This document shows positions 37,632 to 50,215 of a stretch of DNA of 64,000 bases, in pieces. Both the position numbers and the translations under genes were made by a program. Every line of letters begins with the position of its first letter. Within the stretch, counting starts at the first letter, position 1. The DNA is taken from positions 4,597,001 to 4,661,000 of the forward strand of contig NW_026515546.1 in assembly GCF_014898815.1 (NCBI RefSeq), in the 5' to 3' direction. The DNA comes from Panonychus citri (taxonomy: Eukaryota; Arthropoda; Arachnida; Trombidiformes; Tetranychidae). Under the pieces are notes generated by a model. It was given only the letters and a program-made list of their open reading frames with translations. It was not told the DNA's origin and did no database searches.

Positions 37632-38470
37632 TTATGAGAAATTACAGTTTGTAAAGTCACTGTTAATCAACGATGTAATCGGTAGACCCAAACTTTGTAG
37701 TGCTAAGTAACCAGCGAGTTTCACCTCGGCTGATGGTGTTTTCGTAATTGTTGCTATACGACCATAGGCTAATTGTGATTAGAAAACAATTAAAATTGGA
37801 ATAATTTGAAAATTAAAATGGTCATTTAAAATTTACCTCTATGATTTTCACCGTAACTTTCACAGCCATAAATTGTCACGAAGTTTTTATAATCAGTTTT
37901 AACTATGTAACGATCAAAACTTGGATCATCTTAATATGTGTATAAGAAAATAATATAAGTTAATTGTAAAGAGAAATGATTAGAAATTAATTACGACAAT
38001 TAAAGTGATTTCATCTCTGAACTTACGAGGTAAAAATTTGACTGATAATTTGTTTGATTGTTTAGAGTCAATTTTACCTGGACCTCCTTGGCCTCGTAAA
38101 TATCTGATTAAAGTGAATTAGAAACAATTAGATCTTGTTAATTGTAAACAATTAGCTAAATTGATTACCCTTGTATCCCAAATTGTTCAACATATGAAAT
38201 AGTTAAATTGTTTTGCATGAACAGTTTAACAATTGGACAGTAATCATATTCACCATTAACATCACTTGTAGACTTAATTGCAAACCATGAACCTGAAACC
38301 TAATTTAAAGTTTGAAACAATTTAATTTGATTGTTGATTGGAAACAATTTACTTACTTTGGCCCAAGAAAAGTTTTCAATGGTTGGTACTTGTGGACAGG
38401 GACCAGGTAGAGTAACATAAGAAAAAGCTGATCCAATTAACACAGAGACAATTAAACTTAATGGAATCAT
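37632..38470 (-). CDS. Secreted lipocalin (apolipoprotein D-like) A
   Basis: Five exons, phases consistent: 38470-38357, 38299-38169, 38103-38027, 37929-37837 and 37768-37632; 183 aa, the usual size for the family. It starts with a signal peptide (MIPLSLIVSVLIGSAFS) followed by GPCPQVPTIENFSWAKVSGSWF, in which GSWF is the lipocalin G-x-W motif of the first strand. Further cysteines occur in YDYCPIV, IYGCESY and near the C terminus (NCNFS), enough for the two family disulfides. Such proteins bind small hydrophobic ligands in an eight-stranded barrel; the ligand cannot be read from sequence. It lies head-to-head with a second lipocalin, start codons 247 bp apart. A five-exon layout with short introns is shared by both. 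Confidence 0.85.
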
Positions 38471-38717
38471 TTTGTTAATTGTTGAAATTAAGACTTAATT
38501 GTAGCTAATGTTGAACTAATTTTTGCACAATTAAAAATAGTTGACAAAATCAATTGGATATCTTTATGACAATCATTGTAACTCCTATTGATAAATTAGG
38601 TTTAAGGTGAGTGCTAATTAGGTTTAAATTAGATGCATCAATTAACTGATTTTCACTGAGTAAAAACTAATCATCATTAGTTAATTATTTTCCTCCGAAA
38701 CAATTGAAACAATTGAA
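38471..38717. promoter_or_regulatory. Shared promoter region of two divergent lipocalins
   Basis: 247 bp between the two start codons (38470 minus, 38718 plus), with no room for separate large promoters. It is AT-rich, and no TATA box is assigned with confidence. Confidence 0.5.
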
Positions 38718-39605
38718 ATGTTAATCCAATTGTCCATTAGTTTAATTATCTTTGTGGTTACAGTTTCATCGTATCCAAGTGACCATATAACTTTTCAACC
38801 AATTCGAGTTGATTGGGATAAGGTTTGATTATTTTCTTTCACCAATTTACTTGATTAGCTAATAGATTGTTCATTTTAACCGATTAATTATCATTCTAAT
38901 TAACAGTTCTATGGTAAATGGTATGAATTTGCTCGGGTTGACCACAAACTCGAAGCGGGGCTGAGTTGTGTGACATTTGATTTCGTCGCTGGTACATCTT
39001 ACCTGAATGGACATCCTTACGAACAGGTAGCTTTCGATGATGAGTAAGTTAATTGTTACAAATAGTCATTGATTAGTAAATTGTATTAGTGAATTGATTT
39101 TGAAAAAATTCGAAATTAATTAGGTTGAATCAATACTTTAATGTGGCCAATGTTGAATTGAATGAAGGTGAAGCAATACTGGACTATGGAAGAGGTAATT
39201 ATTGGAACAATTTCCTTAATTGTTCACTTAATCATATTAAAAACTAACTAATTCCAACCCTTAATAGATAACTATCTGTACTCAGTGATTGATACAGATT
39301 ATGAAAATTATGCAATTGTAATTGCATTTGATTTAATTGATTCATCAAACAATCAAATTTCATCTCTAACGAAAAGTAAGTTGATTTAATTTCCTACTAA
39401 TTTCCATTGATGATGGTGACATGAATTAACCAACTAAATCAATTAATTTGTAACTAATTTTTGAACAGAAATCGTTTGGATTTTATCACGAACGACAAAT
39501 CTTAATGAAACAATTAAGACTCAAATCTACCAAAAATTGGCTGATTATTCAATTGATAAAGATCAATTAACTATCAATGATCCAACCAAATGCCCTGAGT
39601 ATTGA
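38718..39605 (+). CDS. Secreted lipocalin (apolipoprotein D-like) B
   Basis: Five exons: 38718-38822, 38907-39043, 39124-39194, 39268-39375 and 39469-39605; 185 aa. A signal peptide (MLIQLSISLIIFVVTVSS) is followed by FYGKWYEFARVDH, an excellent lipocalin GKWYE motif, and NYLYSVIDTDYENYAIV, the family's second conserved region (Y-x-x-V-x-x-T-D-Y). The C-terminal RTTNLNE segment corresponds to the third conserved region, with Arg after the last strand. Only two cysteines are obvious in the mature part (GLSC and TKCPEY), fewer than in lipocalin A. The two last exons are of equal length (137 nt) in A and B, which suggests an old inverted duplication. Ligand unknown. Confidence 0.88.
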
Positions 39606-39799
39606 TTAGCTGATTGTTTGGATATTTTCAGTTCCAGTTAACTCATAATTATTTAAATAGCAAATACAAATAAAAGTAAATTCTCACAGAATTGATTTCC
39701 AAGAGCAAGTTAATTACAGATCATTGAAACAATCTAATTGAACACTACTTTAATTCATGACAATATCAAGAGTATTGATCATACAAACAAAGGTCGCAA

Positions 39800-41362
39800 T
39801 TATCTGAACCACCAAGGTTTAGTCTTGGAATCGTAAATCAATGGCCAAGTTTGCTGATTATAATAAGCATAGAATGGAGGGAACTTGTGATTGAATTGTC
39901 GCCTTGACCATTGGTCATTTCTTTGGTACGTTTTATTAATCCCATAGATGGAATCATAGTTAAGATTTAAAGGTGAGAGAATGTTGGACTTTTTATCTTT
40001 AGAATTGGTTAACGGATAATTTGAGATCCTTTTCCGTTTCGAAAAACTGAGAAACTTGTAACTAACAAGTCCGGCAACTTGAGGTATCGAATATGCAATC
40101 GAAAAGCCGAGCCAAGTTCCTAGAACACTTCCAATCGAAATGATAACATCCAATGGTGTTTGTTTAGCGGCAACATCGATTATGTAAATTGGATCTGAAA
40201 TTTGTTCGACTGTAATTTCGGTGAAATCACCCGTTATCGGTAACGGTGTCCTACTTGAGGGAATGTAAAATGTGATCTTACAATCAGGTTGCTTTGTAAT
40301 CTCAGCGCAATAATCAACGATATCGGAAACCATTGAAATAAACGTCTCGTTGAATTGGTTATTTGCGTAATTGATCAAACCGAACGGTGAATCAAGTGGA
40401 CTTTCAAAGAGATTAGAGGGTAAAGGGCTACCAAGTTTCTCGATTCCCAAATTGATTTGACATTTATCCTCCATCTCGGCTTTGGAAACATAACCTTTTA
40501 AACTGTAGTTAGTACAATCGGTTGGATAAGGTGCTTGCAAAAGGTGAGAGGTGATCGAGTAGAAAAAAAATGTATGCTTCCGAGTTACATTATATGTATT
40601 CTGTGATTCCCATTTGACCTGTTCACCTCTTGGTAACCGACCATTGGGCATTAAGGTTATCCAATAGTTATTGACTGAGGCGAAAAACTTTTGATGAATT
40701 GAAACTTTAACAATCTCTTGGAAAGACAATTTCTTATACAAGTCCGACATATCGCTGATCAATTGTTTAGATGAATTTTTTGTACAGGTAAACGAATAGC
40801 AATAAGCTTGTTCCGAAAAAAATTCCATATTCCCACAAGGTTGTTCGGTGAATGAATCTTCCGTTATTCTAAATATTACCGCTTTATTGAAGATCTCGGA
40901 AAATGTAAGCATGAGTTCCCATAGTTGACTGATTTTAAGAGGACTCATGATGGTTCGTAACAATATTCGATCACTGAACTTTCTTCTAAGCATATTAGCA
41001 ACGGATTCTTGCTCCCTATGATTCCCAGGTCGCCAGCCAAGGTCCCTTGCTATCGCCGGATAAGTTGATGCCAATTTCGTATAATTTACTGTATCAATTA
41101 TTGGAAAGCAGACCGATAAATCTGGAATCGGTGTAACTTCAGGAACACCAACATGAGATCGGGTTAGAACTTCATAAGAAAAGAAACGATCGAGTATGTA
41201 AACAATTTGAATTGTCGCACCGATGACACAAATTATTGCGAAAATCTCATTATCCGATAGTCCGAAACACAACTTTTTTATCAAAGGTCTATTTGATATC
41301 GACGATGACGACGATGACGACGACGAGGAGGACGAGGATGAGGATGCTCTTGATGATACCAT
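39800..41362 (-). CDS. DEG/ENaC-family (amiloride-sensitive sodium channel-like) protein, intronless
   Basis: One open frame of 520 aa from ATG at 41362. Two membrane segments flank a large extracellular loop: TM1 about residues 38-58 (NEIFAIICVIGATIQIVYIL) and TM2 about 400-430. The loop has about eight cysteines and the family signature APYPTDCTNY, and the segment before TM2 ends in GSVLGTWLGFS, the pore-lining G-x-S type motif. These proteins form trimeric cation channels used in touch, acid, peptide or chemical sensing. Oddities: a run of Ser encoded by a repeat near the N terminus; no clear His-Gly gating motif before TM1; and the usual acidic residue after the S-x-x-S of TM2 is absent (SIAYSIPQ). 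The intron-free structure may reflect retroposition or a lineage expansion. Gating stimulus unknown. Confidence 0.8.
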   Translation of the reverse strand: MVSSRASSSSSSSSSSSSSSSISNRPLIKKLCFGLSDNEIFAIICVIGATIQIVYILDRFFSYEVLTRSHVGVPEVTPIPDLSVCFPIIDTVNYTKLASTYPAIARDLGWRPGNHREQESVANMLRRKFSDRILLRTIMSPLKISQLWELMLTFSEIFNKAVIFRITEDSFTEQPCGNMEFFSEQAYCYSFTCTKNSSKQLISDMSDLYKKLSFQEIVKVSIHQKFFASVNNYWITLMPNGRLPRGEQVKWESQNTYNVTRKHTFFFYSITSHLLQAPYPTDCTNYSLKGYVSKAEMEDKCQINLGIEKLGSPLPSNLFESPLDSPFGLINYANNQFNETFISMVSDIVDYCAEITKQPDCKITFYIPSSRTPLPITGDFTEITVEQISDPIYIIDVAAKQTPLDVIISIGSVLGTWLGFSIAYSIPQVAGLVSYKFLSFSKRKRISNYPLTNSKDKKSNILSPLNLNYDSIYGINKTYQRNDQWSRRQFNHKFPPFYAYYNQQTWPLIYDSKTKPWWFR

Positions 41363-42172
41363 AGCGATTGACTAAGAAATCCAACAATTGTAAGCAATCA
41401 GTAAACAGCGAAAGACAATTGTCTTGATCAGTCAATTTGTTCACAGAATAAATTAATTGTTGTAAAAGATTTTCTCTTCGTCAACCAACTAACTTTAATT
41501 GTGACTTAACTTAAATAAAAACAAACAGAATTTATTGATTGTCAATGTTAAGACAATCAAAATTAGCTCCAACAATTAGAGCACTTTGAGCTTCATCTAG
41601 TGATGGTAAAACAAACTAACCAATTGAATTAATTCAACGATTGATTAGATTAACAATTAACAAGTGATTAAATCTTCAATTTAATTGAGATATTTATCTA
41701 ACAATAATAAGTAACAATCAATTGTGATTATCTATTCACATGTTGATTGTTAAGTAGATTAAAAGATAAATTGATATTTAGCTTACGTGTAAATTGGATT
41801 AGGATTGAGAAAGATGAACGATTAATTGTTACAACGAAAATTGTTACATTTAAAATGGCTCCAAAATAGTAACTCTTTATTCATTAAATTTAAACTGTCA
41901 TTAAATAACTTAATTTCATGGACAATTTAGCCGTCATTTAACAAGAAATTGTTGATTAATCAAAATTTGGAAATGTTAATAATAATAATAGTTATGATTC
42001 CCTATCAATCGTAGGATTTTTAACAAATTTTAACAATTAATATGATCTGTTGTCGAAACGATGAACTGTTCAAAATAGAGAAGGAGAAAGAGCAAGAGAG
42101 AGAGAGAAGGAGGTAAAAAAACAAAAACAAAAAACAAAAAAAGGCAAAAGAACAATTTGGTTAATCGAATTG
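41363..42172. other. Intergenic region between DEG/ENaC gene and E93
   Basis: About 800 bp, AT-rich, with an A/G-rich stretch near 42080-42150. It should contain the DEG/ENaC promoter and the end of the E93 3' UTR. No gene seen. Confidence 0.6.
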
Positions 42173-45100
42173 TTAATCCTCATTGTGGAAACGATAGGGA
42201 ACCGTTGATGATGTATTTCGATTCAGTCGAGTGTCACTTTCACTGTTCGCTGATGACATTGTATTTAACATTTTCCTTTCCAATGATGATTTAATTAAAG
42301 TTTCTAATAGTAAGCTGCCAAACTCTCGTTCCTTTAATCCAGTTGTGGCTCCCATTGGATTTGAATCACTGAAACCGGAAACATTGTTGTTAGCATTTGA
42401 ACTTCCATTTGAATTATTGTTGAAATTTTCTTCATGTAATTGGGCATTTTCCTTTAATTTTCTCATCATATTGGAAGCGAAAAAGTTGGTACTATTCTGA
42501 GCTGCACCGAAATCAAATGGAAACAAAGGTAATGCAGTTTGCCAAAGAGAAGCTTGATTAACTTGATTAATCATTGGTAATCCCTCAATGGACTGTGATT
42601 GTGGTTGTGGTTGTGTTTGTGATTGCGTTAATAGGCCTGGTGTTTTAGAGCTCAACGGCCCAGTGCCCGGAGCTAAAACCAATGGATCGGCTGCTAAATC
42701 AGTTTTGGGTAATATTAAGCTTGATGATCCGTCTTCCTTTTTGATTAACGAAACCGCTCCCGACGAGGTTGAAGTAGTCTGCCTTTTCTTAGGCCTTAAT
42801 AAATGCCTCTCTTTAACTTTATACTCTAATGTTGAATGGGGAACACCGAAATGTGTCCCCGCTCGATGGACACTCATCTCTCCATTTTGAACGGCTTTTA
42901 CAGCTTTGGCAAGATCATCCCGTTTATAATTACGGTAACGGCCTCGTTTGGGTCGATTTCTTTTAGGATCAGGGGTTGATGGGGCACTTTGATCACTTGT
43001 TTTATTTGAATTGGTTTGATTACGTTTCTCAACTTTACGACGAGAGAAATTGTAACTCTTGGCATTCTCATTGATTAAGGCATCTGAACTTGATTCATCA
43101 GAATTAACAGGAAATAATTTATAACGTTTATCATTTAGTCCACAATTATTATTCTCATCTTTGACCATATTAACATTGAAATCACCAATACTATGACTAG
43201 ATAGGTTACTAACACCACTGGTAAAGCTTGTATTAATTGCTCCAATACTGGAATGATTAGAGTTTGATCCTTCTTTGTTGATTGTTTTCGTTAAATCATT
43301 TTTCTGTCCAACATCAATATTCAATTTAGGCTGATAGGACGGAACCTTTAATATCACATTTCTATCACAACTTTCATCAGTCGTCGATCTTTCTTGACCA
43401 TGGTCACTTGTTGATGTTCCAGATGATAATCTTTCCGCCTCTAAACGTTCTTGAGCTAATTTATGAATCAATTCTGGTAATAAAGGCAAAGTTCCGGAAA
43501 TACTATTGTTTAAGTCCATGTTTTCGGTGGGCTTGCTATTGTAATTAAGGTTAATATTGGTATTATTTATAAGGTTATTAACACTATTGGCAAGAGGAAA
43601 GGCATGAACGTTTAACAAAATTTGCGAAATTAACGGACCAATGGCGTTACCACAATCCATTGATGATAACATTTGTAACGTTGTTAACGGATCATTGAAA
43701 ATATTTGGCATTGTAGTTGGTCCCATGTTGATAATATCAGAATCTGATTTAGGATTAGGATTATTGTTGTTATCGGTTGATAGTTGATCAATTCCTGATG
43801 AAAGAAATGGTTTAGTATTAGCTGCCTTTTGAGTGATGGTTCGTTTCAGGAATTGTTTCAAATCATTTTGAATTAAGCTGCTATGATTAGTTGAAAGGTT
43901 GTTACTTTTATCTTCATCGTCAATATTATCATCATAATCGTTATCATGTTGATTATCATTAATGGTTTTCGATAAAATGGTTGAATTATCAAATGTTTCG
44001 ATATCATCAACAGGTTGTAATTGTTGTTGTTGTTTTAATGATCGCCTTGAAATGGCTGTTGATTTAGTTCGAGCTGAAAGACTTTCTTTGTTAGCATTAT
44101 TGTTACGTATTGGTGTGATTGACTTTCGACCGGACAAAAAATTGGCAGGACCAGTGATGGTTGTGGTTGATGTTGATGAACATTTTGTTAAATTGTTGGG
44201 TGAATTAGCTGCTGCCGCTGCTGCCGCTGCTGCAGCCGCAGCAACAGCAGCACACGCTGGCAAACTGGCGGAAAGTTGTTTAGCTGTAGAGTTAAAGGCT
44301 CCTTGGGTTGTTAGACTATTTGAAGCTGCTACTGTTGTTCCCGCTGCCGTTGATTGAACTGTTGTTGGTTGACCTCTTTTAACATTTGGAGACGATAATT
44401 TGTAAACTTTATTTCTCAAGGTTGATCGAGGTATACCATAAATAACCGCCGCTCGACGTGTACCCAATTTACCACTTTGAATATCATTCAAGGCTTGTTG
44501 CAGCTCCTTCTCGGTGTAAGCTCTTTTCCAATTACTATTACTACTCGATGTTGTTGTTGTTGTTGTGGTGGTTGTGGTTGTTGTTTCCAGACGATTTTTC
44601 TTTCTGTTGAAAAATGAAACCAAACTAATCAATTTAGTGAGAGAAAAATAAAATAAAACGGTTTCACGAAAAAAGCATAGAGAAGGAAATGAGGGAAAAG
44701 AGGGAAAAACTAATTGAAATGGGGATGAAATGAGAGAGAGAGAGATGAAGATAGGGAAGATATGGGGTAGGAGTATAACGAAAACAATTGCATGGGTTAA
44801 TCAAAACTTCCTCTTTCTCTCTCAGTTTTTTTTTCTATTCTTTTTTAGTTGTTGTGATCCTTGATGAAATTTTTGCGGATGTTATTAGAAACCATGATGA
44901 TTGAACAATATTATTATTATTATTGCTCTTTTTATATACTAACCCTTGTTTGGTGTTGGTCTGATTTGGATGAGGAATACGTAAAAGTGATGATGATGAT
45001 GAAGAGGTATCACTGACATGGTTTGTTGATTTGTCAATTTCGTTTGGAATTAACATTGAACGGGAATGTAAACTTAGGTCCAATGGTTGTTCTGAGGTGG

Positions 45101-45827
45101 TGGTAACATTACTCATGGCAGTAACGGAATTACTTGTGGCCGATGAAGCCTGGACAACGGGAATATTGATTGGAACATTAATTATGGGAATGTTGATATT
45201 ATCACTTCCATTGGAATTATTATTATTAGGTAAACATGAACAGCTTGTTGGTGGTTGTGTTGATTGTTGGCTCGATTGATTTAATGGTGACTGTAATTGA
45301 CTTGATTCGATTCCGGTGGTTGTTATGGACGATGTTGAAAGTGGACAATCGTCTGAATGTTTAACAATTTCGTTATGATTCTGTTTCAATTGACATGATG
45401 ATGAAGATGATAAACAGTTTGATGATAAATTATCGACAATATCGATTGGACCAGGAAGAAGCATTGTAATTTTTCAATAAAATATAAAGATGATGATGAT
45501 GAAGATGTTGATGATACCGTTAGAATTGAATGATAGAACATTAAGAAATCGATCAAGATTTAGGAAAATAGAGAGAGAGAGAGAGAATCATCAAGTTTTC
45601 CAAAAACAAATTTCGTAGATTACCAAGTGGATGATAAATAATTCCAGGTATTGATTGAGCACACAGAGTACAAGAGAGAGAGAACGAGATATTTGATGAT
45701 GATGATGATTAATTCAAAGAAGAGAAATAAAAGAAAAGGAAGATAAACATAAAGAAAAATAATTAATAATTAATTTCGAGAAAATAATAAAATTGAGAAG
45801 AGAAAAAAGGGAGAAACGGAAAAGGAG

Positions 45828-45880
<53 letters not shown>

Positions 45881-47953
45881 GTGAGAGGAAGAAGATAATA
45901 AAAATTATTTCGATTCTATTTTTAATTAATGGAATTAAAAAGAATCAGGAAGCATAAGAAAATTAAGAAGAGAAAAATCAAATTCAGGGTTGATACGGAT
46001 TTTCGAGGAAGCATTTTGAGAGACCATAAAAGCTGAGAAATCAAGGAAATTAACGAAAATCAGGGAGAACGATAATTGTGAGCAGTAATTAAGGAAATCA
46101 AAGAAAGAGAGAGAGAGAGAAAGATGGAAAGTGTTTTCGAAATGAACATTAAAATATGAAGATTAAAAGGAAGAGAAAAAGAATCGAGTGAGTTAATGAG
46201 TGAGTAAAAAAGAATCAATTTATTAATTGTGTCCCTCAATTTAGAAAAACTTTATCGAAATCAAGATTTACCAATCAAGGTTAATGAAAATTTTAAAACA
46301 TCCAAAATTAATGATCGTCGCGCTTAACACCCTCACCTTCAACTTAATCTGCCTCATTAACTGATGCGATTTTCATGTGCTTCTTGTGTGAATATAAACA
46401 CACACACACACACAAAGTTAACTTGTGTTTGTATTTAAATGCTCTTGATAATCACAATCAGTTGAACATAATCAACAAGTCGTAATCGTAAAAAAAATAA
46501 AGAGGTAAAGCCTTCAAATCTCAAAGAGAAAACAAATCAAACAAACGCAGAGAAGGCATTTAATCATTAGGAATTAAAAACGTTAATCTGACGCAGTTAA
46601 TCAGGTTTATAATTAATTTGAGTGTGAGAAAACAAAAAAAAAAGAACCAGGATTAATTACTTAAGGTAAACATAATAAACACATAGGTAAATATTGATAA
46701 TTAAGCTATGGACCATTTGTCCTGGTATAGCAATGATAATAATGTTCAGTGGATAAAGTAGATCAAACGAGTTGATTGATTAATATCACAATTTAAACAA
46801 TAAAAAAACACACATATAAACAATTAGCAAAAAAAAAAGAAACACAATTAGTTTGTCAGGGGAAAAAAGGTGATAATTTTTACAGGTAAACGAGAAAAGA
46901 TCATCAAAATTAGTTATCATCCGCATTGGAATAATAAAATGGGAACTTGAAGATTGTTGATAGAAAAACGTAATAGTGAGATATTAGGATGTTTAATAAT
47001 TTCGCTCATTTTTTAGGTACAATGAGCGAAATTTCAAAACAATTAGTTATGATTTACCATAATTATCATCATTATGATGGGTTTTTAAGAAAATACTGAA
47101 AGAGGTTGATTGTTGGAGGACATCCAGATAGTCCCTTTGATAGATTATCCAAATAATCAAGGATAAAGGGAGAGAGGAAGAGATCGAGTGAGAAAGATAA
47201 TCAGATCAATTAACAAGAAATTAAGGAAATATGAAGATGAGGAAACTCCTAGACAAGAGACACATTGAAATAAATGAATATAAATGAGAGAAAGAGAGAG
47301 AGAGAGAGAGTAAAAGTTACAGAGAGATTTAAAAGTTAACTGTTAATTGTAATGATCAAATATTATTTACACATAAGAAGAAATCAGTTAACTGTAAATT
47401 CATAAATCATTTAGTAAATCGTTAGGATAATCAACCTAATTAATTGTGAATAAATCAAAAATAAACAAGACCGATGGAAAGGAAGTAAAAGTTCATAAAG
47501 GTGAAATGGAATCAACCAAAAGTGAGAATTGTTTTTTCTTCTAATTTAACACTGAACTTTTTTTGCTCAGTATCACCACATATTCACCATCACTTGAGAT
47601 ATTTTTCAACTATTTCCACTTCATTTAACCCTCCTTTCCCCAACGAAAACACATAAAAAAGGGAATATGATCCCTATTGATACTCGAGAGAGAAAGAAAA
47701 GAAAGAGAAAAAAGAAGAAAAAATTGTCTATGGAATATAAGTTGAAAACGATATAAGAGGCACACATAGGGTTGAGGATGATAAAAAAGCGACAGAGTGA
47801 GTGAGAGAGAGAGAGAGAGAGAGCATCAAGTTTGTGGTGGAAAGAGGCAAGACCTTGTGATTTGATAGAAATTGGATAAACATCATGTTAAAAAACAGAC
47901 AGAAAATGAATAACAGATAAATGAGAGAAAGAGGAAGATGATGAAAATTGAAG

Positions 47954-47992
<39 letters not shown>

Positions 47993-50184
47993 TCTCTCTC
48001 TCATCATAATTTTGCAATTTGAGAATCCAAGGCTTCATTTAACTTTAACCAATCTCAGTGACATCTAATTAAGTGTATCATGCAATTCATATGAGACACA
48101 TTTTAATTCAATAATTAGAACAACTTTTCAATACCTTCTCATTCAACTTCTTGTTCCTGGTACGTTTTTTTTTACAACTTTACTCTCTCATTAATATCGT
48201 TATTATGCTTAATTACAAATAAATTTGATTATTAACTTAAAGGATAATTGGTAAAATAATCCTTTAAATCGCATTTTCAATCAAATCATAATCTATGGAA
48301 TCAATTAACATTTTGAGAGAGTGAGTGAGTGAGTCTATTCAATCATTTATTTAGTTAAAGATTCATCTTACTCTTTCTCCCTCTAATTTTTTCATCTTTT
48401 ATAATCTTACTCTTTCATTGTCTTAGTACAATAATGAAAAGTGAGAAAGTCAAGTGAATGAGTGAGTCTATGTGTTAAATGTAATCTCTCTCTCTCTCTC
48501 TAACATAACCTTATTAAATCAACTCTCTCACTCTCTTCGCTCCCCTTGGCTAACAACTCTTATTGCAATTTAATCTCATTTAACTCAATTAAGATGAATC
48601 AAAACTAAATTAAATTAAAAACCAAATTGAAATAGATATGATTAAGTTAATTGTGCAGATCAAATGTGAATTAAAACAAAAATTAAGTCGCAGAGAAACC
48701 GATTAATTACCGAAAAAGAATAAACAAAAGTTTGAAAAGAAAAACAAAACAAAACAACAGAAGAAAAGGAAAAAATTTAAGGATATTAGGGTAATGAATT
48801 AATTAGTCAATTAGTTGGGCAAATCAATTAAAAGTATAAGGAAAATTAGATAAATTAATTGGAGAGAATCAAGTTTAAGAGGATAATCGATTAATTGGAA
48901 AATAAGTGATGATGCCAATTGAAGATTAATTTTTCACTCGGTGACATTTCCATAGACAAAAATAATAATTAACAGAAAGAAAAACCTTAAAAACAACACA
49001 CAAGATATTCAATTGTTGATGATGATAATTAACCATAGACACTTGTAATTATTGAATAAAACAAAAGCTATTCTTTAACCATTATTATATATTAACCATG
49101 TGGCTTAATCATAAAGCCCTTAAATCACAATCAAATAATAATAGTTAATCATCTTGAATCTTTTTCCCTTTTTTCCCAATCTTTTATTTTTCCTATTCTT
49201 TTATCCTGTAATTTAATTTGTTTTTTTGTTGTTGTTGATGATGGTTAACGTAAATAAACAACAATTAACCTTCTTCATCCTTTTAATAATAATTAGCTAA
49301 TTACATTTCAATTTCTCAGATTGCAGTTAGCATCATTATTATTATTAAATAGATTAACAAACAACAAATTAACTGTAAATAGTAAATCATCAATCTCATT
49401 AATCTTATAATAATAGTAATGAAAATAAGTAATCAAAGGTTAACGAAATTTTTGTTTACTTTTTGGTAATTTAATCATGACCGATCATCATGATGATTGT
49501 CTCAGTGATTCAAAAGGGTTAATGTTATGTGTATTAAACTAATTAGTGTGTTTTTTTTTGGGTGGGATGATTATGATGAATTTCAGATTAATTTGTAATA
49601 TGTAACTGATTAAGATTGTGATCTCAAAACAAAATGGTTAATCAAAATCTAACACAAAAAATAACGAGATTAAGATGCACTTGGAAGAGAAAGAGAAAGA
49701 GAGAGAGAGAGAGAGAACGAGAGAGAGAGGGAGAGAGAGAAATTCAGTCATTGTTATATTAAGAATGGTTATAATCTGTTGATTCTTCTGATAATTTCAG
49801 AAGATTGGGTTAAGTTTTACTCCATAGTAACTACAGAGGGAGAAAAGGGGATAGAGAGTGAGTGAGTGAGATACACAAAACTACCAATCATTAACTTAAT
49901 AACCAAGGTGATGCAATTATATTTGGTGACGTTTGACTGTGAGGCTAGTTAAATGAGAAGAGTGAGAGAGAGAGAGAGAGAGAGTCATTGGATAGATGAT
50001 ATATTTGTGAGTGAGAGTTGTAGTGAGTACACGATGACTTGAGTTATAATCACTTAAGATGTTAATTTAATTCAAAAAAAGGCTAAAGTAGAACGAGAGG
50101 AAATTGAGAAAGGAGCATGTAAACAGTTAGGTTTTTGCTCATTTTAGGTTAAGATAATTATTACGATTGAAAAGGAGAAGAGGG

Positions 50185-50215
<31 letters not shown>

